Shown: positions 35,756 through 44,695, counted from the first letter of the stretch. The stretch: 64,000 nt of DNA from Sutcliffiella deserti (GCF_020037475.1 NZ_JAIQDB010000001.1:868001-932000), one strand, 5' to 3'. A program made the numbers and translations. The notes: a model not told the origin generated them from the letters alone.

Positions 35756-36124
35756 ATGATGACAAGACTTTCAAAAGAACAAATACAACTGTTTGAAAAA
35801 GCTATCTACCTTCCTTTATTACTTATTGTGCTGGAAAAAGATACAATTATCATACAGGAAAGTAACATTAAATTAAAAGATCCGTATGTAACACTCATTG
35901 ATGAAGTAATGAAAAAGATTCAGCTCCAGCTCAAACAAGTAAAAATAGAAATGAAGCAGCAAAAGATGAAGCTTCACAAGTTAAAGCAGGATGAATCCTT
36001 TACAATGTACGCCTTTCTGTTCAATGGCTATGAAGAACATCACAATTATTTTAATCCTCGCCTAAGAAACAAAGTGAATGAATTGCTGATTCACTATTTA
36101 GTCAATAAAAACAATACTGCTTAA
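35756..36124 (+). CDS. yhjD: YhjD-like protein
   Basis: Small acidic-basic mixed protein of 122 residues resembling B. subtilis YhjD: an N-terminal AIYLPLLLIVLEKD segment, a central charged helix KIQLQLKQVKIEMKQQKMKL, and a conserved end FLFNGYEEHHNYFNPRLRNKV. Function is unknown. GGGAGG precedes two adjacent ATGs, so the protein may start one residue later. An SOS-type promoter lies about 290 bases upstream, with a repeat element in between. Its stop overlaps the stop of the convergent yetF-like gene by two bases. Confidence 0.8.
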   Translation: MMTRLSKEQIQLFEKAIYLPLLLIVLEKDTIIIQESNIKLKDPYVTLIDEVMKKIQLQLKQVKIEMKQQKMKLHKLKQDESFTMYAFLFNGYEEHHNYFNPRLRNKVNELLIHYLVNKNNTA

Positions 36125-36843
36125 TGAAAAATAGGGATTGTTTGAGTATGTCCTGGCTTACATAAAGTTACATAAAGCTTGTTCTGCTCGTTAATTGCTG
36201 CATAAAAAACATCCTGAATATTAGTAATGTTTTTTCTCAAAAGTTCTTCACGTAGCCAGGCTTCATTTAATCCCTTATAAGAAAGCGCCTCGAATTGTAT
36301 TTGTCCGTCAATGATTACCGTGAACTCTACAGCATTGGGCTTTGGAGCGGTATGTACATGTTCAACTTTAGCTATTTCCTTTTCCGGTTTTAGTTTTACG
36401 GAAAGTTCTCCATTCGCCTCTACTAATGCAAAGTGAACATCTTCCACCCGAAACACATCCTTCTGTCGTAGCATCTGCAAAAGGTTGTCGATTGAGTAAC
36501 TAATTTTGCGCATGTTTTGAATATGAAATTGTCCTTCATAAATGACAAGAGTCGGTTCAAAAGATAAAAGCCTACCTAATTTACGATTCTTTATTTTCCA
36601 CCATGCAATCAGCTTTTGAAGAAGGGCTATGGCAATGATAGCTCCTACAGTCGGTAAATGATGAATCTCCGGATCAGCAATATCGGCACCAACAACAGAA
36701 CCTAGAGTCAAAATGACTAGAAAATCAAATACAGGTAATTCTCCGATAGACCGCTTCCCCATAAATAGGGTAATAATGAGCATTAAAGGCAAAATAGTAA
36801 TCACTCTTGCTAACACCTTAAATACATCTATAAAAATTTCCAT
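36121..36843 (-). CDS. YetF/DUF421 family membrane protein
   Basis: Membrane protein of 240 residues in the YetF/YrbG/YdfR/YkjA family. Three N-terminal helices lie at about 8-30, 38-55 and 62-80, with the family motif GKRSIGELPVFDFLV between them. A cytoplasmic domain follows with PTLVIYEGQ, NMRKISYSIDNLLQMLRQKDVF and VHFALVEANGELSV. The family is linked to spore germination efficiency or membrane functions, without a settled mechanism. The start at 36843 is supported by GGAGAGG five bases upstream; a start 19 codons earlier lacks a site. No terminator is visible between it and yhjD. Confidence 0.85.
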   Translation of the reverse strand: MEIFIDVFKVLARVITILPLMLIITLFMGKRSIGELPVFDFLVILTLGSVVGADIADPEIHHLPTVGAIIAIALLQKLIAWWKIKNRKLGRLLSFEPTLVIYEGQFHIQNMRKISYSIDNLLQMLRQKDVFRVEDVHFALVEANGELSVKLKPEKEIAKVEHVHTAPKPNAVEFTVIIDGQIQFEALSYKGLNEAWLREELLRKNITNIQDVFYAAINEQNKLYVTLCKPGHTQTIPIFH

Positions 36844-36932
36844 ATACACCTCTCCTTTTTCCATAATCTTATCGTTTTTCAAAAAGAGAATCGTATACAT
36901 AGAATAAGCACTTTGTTTTCATGAAAAGTGAT

Positions 36933-36973
36933 CAAAAAAAAGACACCACCTAATAATTGAAAAGGGCAGTGTC
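36933..36973 (-). terminator. Terminator downstream of comK
   Basis: Minus strand GACACTGCCC and GGTGGTGTC form a stem around an AT-rich loop, followed by eight T. It lies about 240 bases after the comK stop. The stretch between (36974-37211) holds no gene I can support. Confidence 0.75.
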
Positions 36974-37211
36974 CAAAATTAATTTTAATTTTAATCTAAC
37001 CTGCCTCCACAATACTCTCCTTAAACAACTATTCTTGAAAAGCTGTTATCGCATTGATTGTTACTTTTACGGAGGTTGATACAACCCGTTCCAATCGTTG
37101 CTTTTGTGCTCACTTTCAGTTGTGCTATAAAAAGTACTCTTGGTCTTGTGCGTAAAGGAAAGTTCTTTGAAAACAGGAAGATTCAGAAAAACATCTTATC
37201 CATGCTTTATG

Positions 37212-37706
37212 CTAGGATTTCCTATTTATCCGTTGTAGTAGCTTTGTTCTGAAATAGGAGGTTCGCAAGATTTGTGTCTTAAAGGAACTTGGAGATATTG
37301 GGAATTCCATTTCTTGTTTATTGGTGAAGATCACGAGAGTGTTCGAGATGGAAGTTGAATTATAATCTAAAACATGATGAAGAGAAATCCATATACATTC
37401 GCTCCGTTTAGGTGAAGTAGTTGGGAAAAAATAAAGGTCACTCATAGGATCAATAGCAATCGGTGGTTTATGTGTGATACTAGAGATCACTTTGGTTCCC
37501 TGTCTCCTTCCTTCTAAGCTTGCGCCATAATAACTGCAACTATTTTCTAAAATCATTAATGGTGTCAAGTCTACATATAATACCCCCTTTAACTCTAAAA
37601 CTTTAGAATAAATCCTCCCTTCGCTTTCCATAGGTATAATTGCCATTGTGTTTCGATTAATCTCATATTCCTTTTCTAATGTGACAACTTTCTCCAACTG
37701 TTTCAC
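37212..37706 (-). CDS. comK: Competence transcription factor ComK (short form)
   Basis: Master activator of competence genes; it binds paired AT-boxes as a tetramer. The 164 residues align with B. subtilis ComK along their whole length: EYEINRNTMAIIPMESEG, SCSYYGASLEGRRQGTK, ITHKPPIAIDPMSDLYFFPT, and FKTQILRTSYFRTKLLQRI. It ends about 28 residues before B. subtilis ComK and lacks the C-terminal FMLYP segment that MecA recognises for ClpCP degradation. The start is GTG 37706 or, better spaced from AAAGGG, TTG 37697. The divergent IDEAL-domain gene matches the yhzC-comK arrangement. Confidence 0.9.
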   Translation of the reverse strand: MKQLEKVVTLEKEYEINRNTMAIIPMESEGRIYSKVLELKGVLYVDLTPLMILENSCSYYGASLEGRRQGTKVISSITHKPPIAIDPMSDLYFFPTTSPKRSECIWISLHHVLDYNSTSISNTLVIFTNKQEMEFPISPSSFKTQILRTSYFRTKLLQRINRKS

Positions 37707-37896
37707 CCTTTCCTAGATAAATAAAATTTTTGTTAAAATAGCACGAAAGAACTAAAAAAATGTCTATTTATGTATTATTTTACAAAAAATTTGAAAAATT
37801 GCAATACTTTATTAAATTTTTAAAATTATTTTTTTTATTGTTGATTTTCTCGTGATTCCTAAATATACTATTAAAAAGGCTCGAGGTGAAAAACTC
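37707..37896. promoter_or_regulatory. Divergent comK / IDEAL-gene promoter region with AT-boxes
   Basis: Extremely AT-rich. AAAA-TTATT-TTTT at 37822-37834 fits the ComK box AAAAN5TTTT, and further A- and T-tracts at 37785-37820 could be half boxes, consistent with comK autoregulation. I could not define a unique second box with standard spacing, so this is tentative. Confidence 0.35.
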
Positions 37897-38136
37897 ATGA
37901 AGAATGAGAAATCTTATACGGAACTGATGAAGGCTAGCAAAATGAACAAAAAGATCTCCGTTGAAGCCTATATGATGAATATTTATGTACAAATGATTAT
38001 TGATGAATCGCTCTTCCACTACCACCAAAAACTCCTCCAAGAAAAAATTGATTATGCCATCGATACCCATAACCCTGTCCTGTTTAATGTCTTATGTGAC
38101 AAATACAAAAAATTCCTTTTAGATTGGGGTGCTTGA
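37897..38136 (+). CDS. IDEAL domain protein (YhzC-like)
   Basis: 79-residue protein beginning MKNEKSYTELMKASKMNKK. The second half carries the IDEAL domain: QMIIDESLFHYHQKLLQEK, then IDYAIDTHNPVLFNVLCDKYK, where the family motif is degenerate. B. subtilis yhzC lies divergent from comK and also encodes a short IDEAL protein. The role is unknown; larger IDEAL proteins act as adaptors. GAGGTG eight bases before ATG 37897 decides this start over an in-frame ATG at 37852. A terminator follows directly. Confidence 0.82.
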   Translation: MKNEKSYTELMKASKMNKKISVEAYMMNIYVQMIIDESLFHYHQKLLQEKIDYAIDTHNPVLFNVLCDKYKKFLLDWGA

Positions 38137-38182
38137 AAAGCTATTGAAAAAGTTAAGTACTCTAAAACGCGAACATTAAATA

Positions 38183-38222
38183 AGAGAAGAGCAACTTAAT
38201 AGCTCTTCTCTAGTTCTTTTTA
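38183..38222 (+). terminator. Terminator of the IDEAL-domain gene
   Basis: AGAGAAGAGC and GCTCTTCTCT form a perfect 10 bp stem with a nine-base loop, followed by AGTTCTTTTTA. Confidence 0.88.
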
Positions 38223-38229
38223 TATTTTA

Positions 38230-38264
38230 GGCTATGTTAAAAGCCGCTGTTATTAAAATTAACC
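38230..38264 (+). repeat. Solo left end of the dispersed repeat
   Basis: GGCTATGTTAAAAGCCGCTG plus TTATTAAAATTAAC matches only the left terminus of the repeat family (compare 11779 and 56466). The remainder of the element is absent. Confidence 0.6.
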
Positions 38265-38281
38265 TTTAACAAATCATTTAT

Positions 38282-39556
38282 TTAAAATTGTGCTTCTTCC
38301 GTTGATCCGGTCAATGCGGTCGTAGAGGAAGTCCCACCAGAAACGATCTTTGCCACTTCATCAAAGTAACCAGTTCCCACTTCTCGCTGATGACGTGTAG
38401 CAGTATAGCCATATTGTTCACTTTCAAATTCCGCCTGCTGCAACTCTGAATAGGCACCCATTCCACGATCACGGTAGCCTCTTGCCAGCTCAAACATGCT
38501 ATGGTTTAGCGCATGAAAACCAGCAAGTGTGACAAACTGGAACTTATAGCCGAACTGTGCAATTTGCTGCTGAAAGGTCTCAATTGTTTCATCATCCAAT
38601 TTAGACTTCCAGTTAAACGAAGGAGAGCAATTATAGGCAAGCAGTTTGCCAGGAAATTTCTCATGAATGGCATCAGCAAAGGCTCTAGCCTGCTCGAGGT
38701 TCGGTTCTGACGTTTCACACCAGATTACATCTGCATATGGCGCATAGGCAAGCCCGCGAGCAATAGCTTGATCAAGGCCAGGCTTTGTTCGAAAAAACCC
38801 TTCTGCTGTCCGTTCTCCTGTTAAAAATTGATGATCCTGTTGATCAATATCACTTGTAATCAGATCTGCAGCATCAGCGTCTGTTCTTGCAATTAACACA
38901 GTAGAAACGCCCATCACATCTGATGCTAAGCGGGCAGAAATTAAATTTTTCACAGCCACTTGAGTTGGTAGAAGCACTTTGCCGCCCAAGTGACCACATT
39001 TCTTTTCAGAGGATAATTGATCCTCAAAGTGAACACCAGCCGCACCTGATTCAATCATTCCTTTCATGAGTTCATAAACATTTAACTGTCCACCAAATCC
39101 TGCTTCAGCGTCAGCGATGATTGGGGCAAAATAATCCACTTCTTCTTTTCCTTCAAGGAACTGAATTTGATCTGCACGCTGTAAGGCCTGATTAATTCGC
39201 TTTACAACATGTGGGACACTATTTGCGGGATATAGGCTTTGGTCAGGATACATGTTTCCTGAAAGGTTTGCATCCGCCGCTACTTGCCAACCGCTTAAAT
39301 AGATAGCCTTTAAGCCTGCTTTTACTTGCTGAATGGCTTGGTTTCCTGTCAGTGCGCCAAGTGCATGCACATACTCTTCATTTGTCAGAAGGTTCCATAG
39401 TTTTTGTGCCCCTCTTTTGGCCAAAGTGTGCTCCACGTCTATTGATCCCCGAAGTCGAACCACTTCCTCTGCACAATAAGATCGAACCACTCCATTCCAT
39501 CTTTGCTCAAGTTCCCAACTTTCTTCTAACTGTGCTACTCGTTCTTCTCTGTTCAT
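38282..39556 (-). CDS. aceA: Isocitrate lyase
   Basis: Splits isocitrate into glyoxylate and succinate, the first step of the glyoxylate shunt. The 424 residues include the catalytic signature KKCGHLGG with C187, the metal-binding region ADAEAGFGG near 149-156, and the WCETSEP segment near 280. AGGAGGAG lies eight bases before ATG 39556. It follows aceB by about 30 bases, so aceB-aceA is an operon. B. subtilis 168 lacks this pathway, so the pair marks a metabolic difference: growth on acetate or fatty acids, which fits the acyl-CoA genes in this window. Confidence 0.96.
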   Translation of the reverse strand: MNREERVAQLEESWELEQRWNGVVRSYCAEEVVRLRGSIDVEHTLAKRGAQKLWNLLTNEEYVHALGALTGNQAIQQVKAGLKAIYLSGWQVAADANLSGNMYPDQSLYPANSVPHVVKRINQALQRADQIQFLEGKEEVDYFAPIIADAEAGFGGQLNVYELMKGMIESGAAGVHFEDQLSSEKKCGHLGGKVLLPTQVAVKNLISARLASDVMGVSTVLIARTDADAADLITSDIDQQDHQFLTGERTAEGFFRTKPGLDQAIARGLAYAPYADVIWCETSEPNLEQARAFADAIHEKFPGKLLAYNCSPSFNWKSKLDDETIETFQQQIAQFGYKFQFVTLAGFHALNHSMFELARGYRDRGMGAYSELQQAEFESEQYGYTATRHQREVGTGYFDEVAKIVSGGTSSTTALTGSTEEAQF

Positions 39557-39586
39557 CCTTTTCTCCTCCTCGTATTTTGATATCTA

Positions 39587-41182
39587 TTAATCTTCCAACA
39601 ATCTGTATGCAGGAAGTGTTAAAAACTCTACAAATTCATCATCTACAATCAGTTTCTTAAAAAGTTCTGCAGCTTGATCGATTTTTCCAGTGGTGTACCG
39701 AGTCGGCCCTACTTTTTCCAATATAGCCTGCTTTTCTTCAACAATAAGTTCTTTTACAAACTCGAGCGAGATTTCTGTTCCATTTTCTACCTTTGCATCT
39801 GGATGCCTCACCCATTGCCATATTTGAGAACGAGAAATTTCTGCGGTAGCAGCATCCTCCATTAAGTTGAAAATTGGTACCGCTCCATTTCCGTCAAGCC
39901 AGGCAGTAAGATATTCAATCCCCACATGAATATTTTTCCGAAGCCCCTCTTCTGTTATTGTTCCTTCAGGAAGTTTTACCAATTCTGCAGCATCCGCTAT
40001 AACGTCTTCTCTTTTTATAGTTAACTGATTTTGACCTTGCATATGTTCATCAAATACTTCCAATGCGACTGGCACCAGGGCTGGATGCGCAACCCACGTT
40101 CCATCATGACCGTCTTTCACTTCACGAAGTTTATCCTCTCTCACTTTAGAAAAGGCTAGTTCGTTTGCACGTTCATCATTTTTCACCGGTATTTGAGCAG
40201 CCATACCCCCTATTGCATGGGCTCCGCGCTTATGACATGTCTGGATCACCAGTTGTGTATACGCTCTCATAAAAGGGACGGTCATCGTAATTTGGCTTCT
40301 GTCCGGTAGTAGATAGCTAGGATCATTTCTGAATTTCTTGATAAAGCTAAAAATATAATCCCATCTGCCGCAATTTAATCCTGCTGCATGGTTCTTCAAT
40401 TCATATAAAATTTCATCCATTTCAAACGCAGCAGTTATCGTTTCAATAAGGACGGTTGCTTTGATCGTGCCCTGGTTAATGCCAAGCTCTTTTTGTGCAA
40501 AAATAAATACATTGTTCCATAATCTAGCCTCCAAATGATTTTCTAGCTTTGGAAGATAGAAATATGGACCGCTTCCATTTTCCATCAGTTGTACAGCATT
40601 GTGATAAAAGTATAAACCGAAGTCATACAGACTAGCTGATACTGATTCGTTATTGACGGTTACATTCTTTTCTTCTAAATGCCAGCCTCGAGGGCGTACA
40701 AGTAATGTGGCAATATCTTCTTTTAACTTATATTCTTTGCCATTTGGACCTTGAAAATCGATTGTTCTTTTATTCGCATCTCTTAAGTTAATCTGACCAT
40801 CCATAATATTACACCAAGTTGGAGAAGTGGCGTCTTCAAAGTCCGCCATAAATATTTTCGCACCAGAGTTGAGCGCGTGAATAATCATCTTTCGGTCAAC
40901 TGGACCAGTAATTTCTACTCTTCTATCCCTTAGATCATCCGGTACAGGATTAATCTTCCAGCTTTCCTTTCGAATAGATTCTGTGTTTTCTAAAAAGTTG
41001 AGTTTTGCTCCTGCATCGATTTGCTTTTGTTTTTCAAGCCGTGTTTCCAAAAGAGCTTTTCTTTCTTGATTAAACTTATTGTGAAGTTTTTCTATAAAAG
41101 AAAGAGCTCCTTGTGTTAGTACAGTTTCATAGCCATTTTTCATTTCTCCTGTTACCGCAATACTTGATATGCCTGTGTTCAC
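39587..41182 (-). CDS. aceB: Malate synthase A
   Basis: Condenses glyoxylate with acetyl-CoA to malate. The 531 residues match the A isoform: VEITGPVDRKMIIHALNSG, FMADFEDATSPTW (metal-binding acid region), KATVLIETITAAFEMDEIL, and the C-terminal DGNGAVPIFNLMEDAATAEISRSQIWQW with the catalytic aspartate region. The start is GTG 41182 behind AGGAGGT with ten bases of spacing. A -10 TATAAT lies at 41237-41232 in a promoter segment that closely resembles the yhfH promoter. Confidence 0.96.
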   Translation of the reverse strand: MNTGISSIAVTGEMKNGYETVLTQGALSFIEKLHNKFNQERKALLETRLEKQKQIDAGAKLNFLENTESIRKESWKINPVPDDLRDRRVEITGPVDRKMIIHALNSGAKIFMADFEDATSPTWCNIMDGQINLRDANKRTIDFQGPNGKEYKLKEDIATLLVRPRGWHLEEKNVTVNNESVSASLYDFGLYFYHNAVQLMENGSGPYFYLPKLENHLEARLWNNVFIFAQKELGINQGTIKATVLIETITAAFEMDEILYELKNHAAGLNCGRWDYIFSFIKKFRNDPSYLLPDRSQITMTVPFMRAYTQLVIQTCHKRGAHAIGGMAAQIPVKNDERANELAFSKVREDKLREVKDGHDGTWVAHPALVPVALEVFDEHMQGQNQLTIKREDVIADAAELVKLPEGTITEEGLRKNIHVGIEYLTAWLDGNGAVPIFNLMEDAATAEISRSQIWQWVRHPDAKVENGTEISLEFVKELIVEEKQAILEKVGPTRYTTGKIDQAAELFKKLIVDDEFVEFLTLPAYRLLED

Positions 41183-41218
41183 TTTTTCTTATACCTCCTT
41201 TGTTATGAAACAGTTAAT

Positions 41219-41246
41219 CTATTTGTTTTGTATTATATAACAGAGT
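41219..41246 (-). promoter_or_regulatory. aceBA promoter segment
   Basis: Minus strand CTCTGTTATATAATACAA followed by AACAAATA contains the -10 TATAAT. The -35 is weak (TTTTTA at about 41260-41255). The same string with small gaps occurs at 48729-48758 upstream of yhfH, suggesting a common regulator or a shared origin. Confidence 0.5.
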
Positions 41247-41336
41247 TTATAAAATAAAAAGCCCTTTTTTGGATTTCTTTACTAATTTTTTTCGACAAGA
41301 GAATGATAGTCACGTTATTACTAGCTATAGATGACA

Positions 41337-41373
41337 AAACAAAAAGCAGGCGATTATTCACCTGCCTGCTTTT
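41337..41373 (-). terminator. Terminator overlapping the end of the M48 protease gene
   Basis: AAAAGCAGGC (41342-41351) and GCCTGCTTTT (41364-41373) form a 10 bp stem; on the minus strand TTTTTGTTTT follows. The last codons and stop of the protease gene are inside the stem. Confidence 0.85.
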
Positions 41374-42628
41374 CTTCCTCCAAAAAATTCTCAAGATAGG
41401 AAATACGATCGACCATAGGAGGGTGAGTGTATCGAAGGAATTTCACTAACAGCGGGGGATTTACTTCACTTAAACTCGACTTCGTTATCTGTTGAAAAGC
41501 TCCGATGGCCGGGTCTACCTCTCCTGTCAATTCAATGGCATACTGATCTGCAGTATGTTCTTGGTACCTTGAGACCGCATTGGTTAGGGGGCTTGCCAAG
41601 AATAATACGAAAGACAATAGGGCCAACAGTAACGGCATTGAGGCTAATTGACCTAAGTTTGTAATTCGAAAAGTAGTTCCCCACCTCCTGATAATTCTCG
41701 TCGCACTCCAATGGATAAAATAAAAGGCAAAAAAGGAAAAAGCAATATAGCCAGTTATCCCAACTACAATATGATTTAATACAAAATGCCCCATTTCATG
41801 AGCCATGATAAATAAAATTTCATCCTCATCTAGCGTTGTTAATAAAGTGTCCCATAACACGATACGTGAATTGGCCCCTACCCCTGTTACATAGGCGTTA
41901 ATGCTATTCGTTTTTTCGGACATATTCACTTGGTATACCCTGTTGGCAGGGATTTCAGCTATAGCCGCTAACCCAAGTATTTTTTCTTCCAGCTCTTTAT
42001 CCTGCAGCTCTGTAAAGTCATTGTACAAAGGATCAATTACTACAGGTTGGATATACATGAGGAAAAAGACAAATGGTATAAATAACACCCATGAGATTGC
42101 CCACCACATTTTCTTAAACTGGCGTATGAGAACATAGAGAACCGCCACTACAAGCCACATAAGCAGTGTTTCTTCCCAAAAACTTACTACATGATCCCGC
42201 ATCCAATTTTCAAAAGTTTGAACGGTGATATTATAACTTCTTGATAACGTAAATCTTAGGTAGCTTAAGGGAAAACTGACAATCGTCATGATAAGTGTTA
42301 GCCAAAAAACATAAATGCCACTTTGTAGCCATTTATATTTTGTTACATTTTCAGCCCACCGCTCTATAGCCCTGGCGCCGCCCAACAGGAGCAACAAAAA
42401 AAATACAATCCAATCGAATGGAAGGGCAAGAAAGTACAAGAAATTCCGGATTTTCGAATATTCCTCTACCAGCATTACTTCTTGTACAGATAAAAAGGTG
42501 TGAGGATCCGCTTTTGTACCAACCAGGTGTGATGGCAATGCTGTATCGACTACAATCCAGATGTAACAGGACATAGCCAGTGCGTATAAGACATAGCCTA
42601 TCACCGTCCATCCTACAAGCTTTTTCAT
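41354..42628 (-). CDS. yhfN: M48 family CAAX-type zinc metallopeptidase (YhfN/Ste24-like)
   Basis: Integral membrane protease of 424 residues (B. subtilis YhfN about 426). The zinc site is MAHEMGHFVLNH in the middle, with a downstream EHTADQYAIELTG supplying the third ligand. Hydrophobic helices lie at about 4-25, 62-82, 100-125, 155-200 and around the zinc motif. Bacterial Ste24 homologues take part in membrane-protein quality control; the substrate is unknown. AGGAGGGAAGG eight bases upstream supports ATG 42628. A start 16 codons earlier lacks a site. Confidence 0.9.
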   Translation of the reverse strand: MKKLVGWTVIGYVLYALAMSCYIWIVVDTALPSHLVGTKADPHTFLSVQEVMLVEEYSKIRNFLYFLALPFDWIVFFLLLLLGGARAIERWAENVTKYKWLQSGIYVFWLTLIMTIVSFPLSYLRFTLSRSYNITVQTFENWMRDHVVSFWEETLLMWLVVAVLYVLIRQFKKMWWAISWVLFIPFVFFLMYIQPVVIDPLYNDFTELQDKELEEKILGLAAIAEIPANRVYQVNMSEKTNSINAYVTGVGANSRIVLWDTLLTTLDEDEILFIMAHEMGHFVLNHIVVGITGYIAFSFFAFYFIHWSATRIIRRWGTTFRITNLGQLASMPLLLALLSFVLFLASPLTNAVSRYQEHTADQYAIELTGEVDPAIGAFQQITKSSLSEVNPPLLVKFLRYTHPPMVDRISYLENFLEEEKQAGE

Positions 42629-42716
42629 CAACCTTCCCTCCTCTGCTCCGTACTTTTCAATTACTTTCCATTCCACTATTGTATGAAAAGGATAACTTTA
42701 TTATTATTCCATGAAA

Positions 42717-42744
42717 AAAAGAGCTCATTCTCTTAAGCTCTTTT
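42717..42744. terminator. Terminator after azlD
   Basis: AAAAGAGCT (42717-42725) and AGCTCTTTT (42736-42744) form a 9 bp stem with A and T runs on both sides, able to stop azlCD transcription and insulate the protease promoter. Confidence 0.8.
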
Positions 42745-42751
42745 CACCGAT

Positions 42752-43063
42752 TTAGCCAAACATCCAAGAATATACACTTAAAGCAGCAATGGAACTGATG
42801 ACAACTAAAATGACATTGGCACCTAAATAAGCAACAAGCAAAGCTACCCCGCCACCTATGACTCCATACATAATGTCTTCATTAATCAAGAAAATCCCGG
42901 GTACGATTAATGCACCAAGCGTAGCATAGGGAACATTCTTTAAAACAGATTGTAAAAAGGGAGGAAGCTCCTTGCCCTGGAACATAACAAAAGGGATTAA
43001 TCTAGGTAAATAAGTCACTACCGCCATCCCGATAATCATGATGAGTATCATATTATGACCCAT
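42752..43063 (-). CDS. azlD: Branched-chain amino acid export subunit AzlD
   Basis: Small membrane protein of 103 residues with four hydrophobic segments and the AzlD signature YLPRLIPFVMF near the N-terminus. It works with AzlC to export branched-chain amino acids and analogues such as 4-azaleucine. It overlaps azlC by 11 bases, indicating translational coupling. A PALVPG-like LIVPGIFLI stretch lies near residue 57. Confidence 0.92.
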   Translation of the reverse strand: MGHNMILIMIIGMAVVTYLPRLIPFVMFQGKELPPFLQSVLKNVPYATLGALIVPGIFLINEDIMYGVIGGGVALLVAYLGANVILVVISSIAALSVYSWMFG

Positions 43064-43784
43064 TATTTTCTTCCTCCCTTACTCCACTACTTCTAAAGAG
43101 AAGCTCTATTCCTACAGCACTCATAATTGTTGCTAGAACAATCGACCACCCTGGGGCAATTCCAATCACAGAGGTGAATAATGTATTAAGAATCGCAGCT
43201 ACAACTGCAAGAAATACTACTTTTCGGTGTTTTTTCAAGGATGGTATCAGTAAGCCCACGAACATAGCATACAAAGCGACAGCCATACTTTCTTGTAAAG
43301 AGGAAGGCAGGCTGCTTCCTATAAGATAGCCAACACCAGAACTGATAACCCAGCTTGAATATGAAATTAGTATAACCCCAAACATATAGCCTGTTTGAAG
43401 GGTGCCCTCTTTGATGGCAGCTACAGAAAAAGTTTCATCAGTAATACCGAATGAAAAAAGGGATTTTTTCCAGAGTTTTTGTTCCTCAACTTTTTCATTC
43501 AGTGATGCACTCATCAAAAAATGACGGATATTTAGAATAAACGTGGTCATTACGATTTCAAACACCCCTGAGCCTAACACAATCATGTTCAAGGACATGT
43601 ATTGCGCTGCTCCTGCAAATACAAGAAGGCTCATTAAGACGGTTTCTGATACGGTGAGCCCTGCCGATTTAGCTAATAACCCAAAAGTTATGGCGATCGG
43701 AATATATCCAATGGCAATACTAACTCCTGCTTGTAGTCCATTTTGAAAGGACGAACTTTTTCTTGCTGCAATTGATGATGCCAC
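43053..43784 (-). CDS. azlC: Branched-chain amino acid exporter large subunit AzlC
   Basis: Inner-membrane permease of 243 residues with about six helices. The family motifs are GIAIGYIPIAITFGLLA-like sequence near residue 22, FAGAAQYMSLNMI near 55 and NIRHFLMSASL near 85. The start is GTG 43784, with GGGAGA eight bases upstream. A promoter lies at 43824-43853. No Lrp-like azlB regulator is adjacent. Confidence 0.92.
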   Translation of the reverse strand: MASSIAARKSSSFQNGLQAGVSIAIGYIPIAITFGLLAKSAGLTVSETVLMSLLVFAGAAQYMSLNMIVLGSGVFEIVMTTFILNIRHFLMSASLNEKVEEQKLWKKSLFSFGITDETFSVAAIKEGTLQTGYMFGVILISYSSWVISSGVGYLIGSSLPSSLQESMAVALYAMFVGLLIPSLKKHRKVVFLAVVAAILNTLFTSVIGIAPGWSIVLATIMSAVGIELLFRSSGVREEENNGS

Positions 43785-43823
43785 ACTGCATTTCTCCCAT
43801 ACCTGCGTTTTAGTTATCTCTTA

Positions 43824-43853
43824 ATATACTAATTTTTATAATCAATTGTAAAG
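43824..43853 (-). promoter_or_regulatory. azlCD promoter
   Basis: Minus strand TTTACA (43853-43848), an 18 bp spacer and TATATT (43829-43824), about 40 bases before the GTG start. Confidence 0.5.
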
Positions 43854-43870
43854 GGTAGATATTTTCATAT

Positions 43871-43906
43871 AAAAAAAGTGCCGCCCCATTATTAAGGAGC
43901 GGCACT
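43871..43906 (-). terminator. Terminator of the lcfA-enoyl-CoA hydratase operon
   Basis: AGTGCCGC (43877-43884) and GCGGCACT (43899-43906) form an 8 bp GC-rich stem, followed on the minus strand by seven T. It lies ten bases after the hydratase stop. Confidence 0.88.
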
Positions 43907-43915
43907 ACTTTTATA

Positions 43916-44695
43916 TTACTTCCCTTTAAACTCAGGTGCTCGTTTTTCTTGAAATGCAACGAGCGCTTCCACTCGATCTTCTGTTGGTATAATAACTTCA
44001 TATGCTTTGCGCTCTATTTGCAAGCCAGTCTGCATATCGACACTCATTCCCTGCCTTATAGCAAATTTAGCTTGTTGAATGGCAACTGGCCCATTCTTGA
44101 GCATTTCATGAGCAAGCTCTTTCGCACCGTCTACAACTTGGGAACTATCCTCTACTAATCTGGTAATTAAACCGAACCTGTCGGCCTCTTCACCAGTAAA
44201 TCGTTTAGCGGTAAGAATCAATTCCATCGCCTTCGCTTCCCCGATTATTCGTGGCAAACGCTGCGTGCCACCTGCACCAGGAATAATTGCCAAGCTCGTT
44301 TCAGTCAAACCCATTTTTGTTTGGCGTGATGTTACACGGAAGTCGCAGGCTAACAGTAACTCCATTCCCCCTCCGAAAGCATAGCCATTGATGGCTGCGA
44401 TCGTTGGTTGAGGGAGATCTGCGATGCGGTTAAAAACATCTCCAATTTTATATACATTTCGACGAACCTGCTGCTCGGTTAAACCTCTTCTTTCTTTGAG
44501 ATCCGCTCCTACACTGAAAGCTTTATCACCTGCTGCTGTTACAACAACTACCCGAACATCCGCATTTGTACGAAGTTCCTCCGCGACATTCCCCAGTTCT
44601 ACTAGCATATCGTAATTAAACGCATTCATCGCTTCAGGGCGCTTAAGTGTCACTGTCGCAATAAAGTCCTTTATATCTACCTCAATATAATTCAT
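43916..44695 (-). CDS. Enoyl-CoA hydratase
   Basis: Crotonase-fold enzyme of 259 residues that hydrates 2-enoyl-CoA to 3-hydroxyacyl-CoA in beta-oxidation. Both catalytic glutamates are present: E112 (AFGGGMELLLACDFR) and E132 (GLTETSLAIIPGAGG). The oxyanion-hole glycine is in YAFGGG. GGGAGGT lies upstream of ATG 44695. It follows the FadR-controlled acyl-CoA ligase gene by 77 bases, so it is probably in the same fatty-acid catabolic transcript. Confidence 0.92.
   Translation of the reverse strand: MNYIEVDIKDFIATVTLKRPEAMNAFNYDMLVELGNVAEELRTNADVRVVVVTAAGDKAFSVGADLKERRGLTEQQVRRNVYKIGDVFNRIADLPQPTIAAINGYAFGGGMELLLACDFRVTSRQTKMGLTETSLAIIPGAGGTQRLPRIIGEAKAMELILTAKRFTGEEADRFGLITRLVEDSSQVVDGAKELAHEMLKNGPVAIQQAKFAIRQGMSVDMQTGLQIERKAYEVIIPTEDRVEALVAFQEKRAPEFKGK

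Noticed and set aside
35514-35774. 86-codon minus-strand open frame
   Set aside because: Also produced by the repeat copy at 35591-35740 and overlaps the yhjD start; no start signal.
37100-37211. Frameshifted ComK C-terminus hidden downstream of the stop
   Set aside because: I translated the downstream frames and found no FMLYP-like segment or other resemblance to the B. subtilis tail.
37058-37252. 64-codon plus-strand open frame downstream of comK
   Set aside because: A GGAGG lies near its start, but it runs antisense into the comK end and the protein looks like random AT-rich coding.
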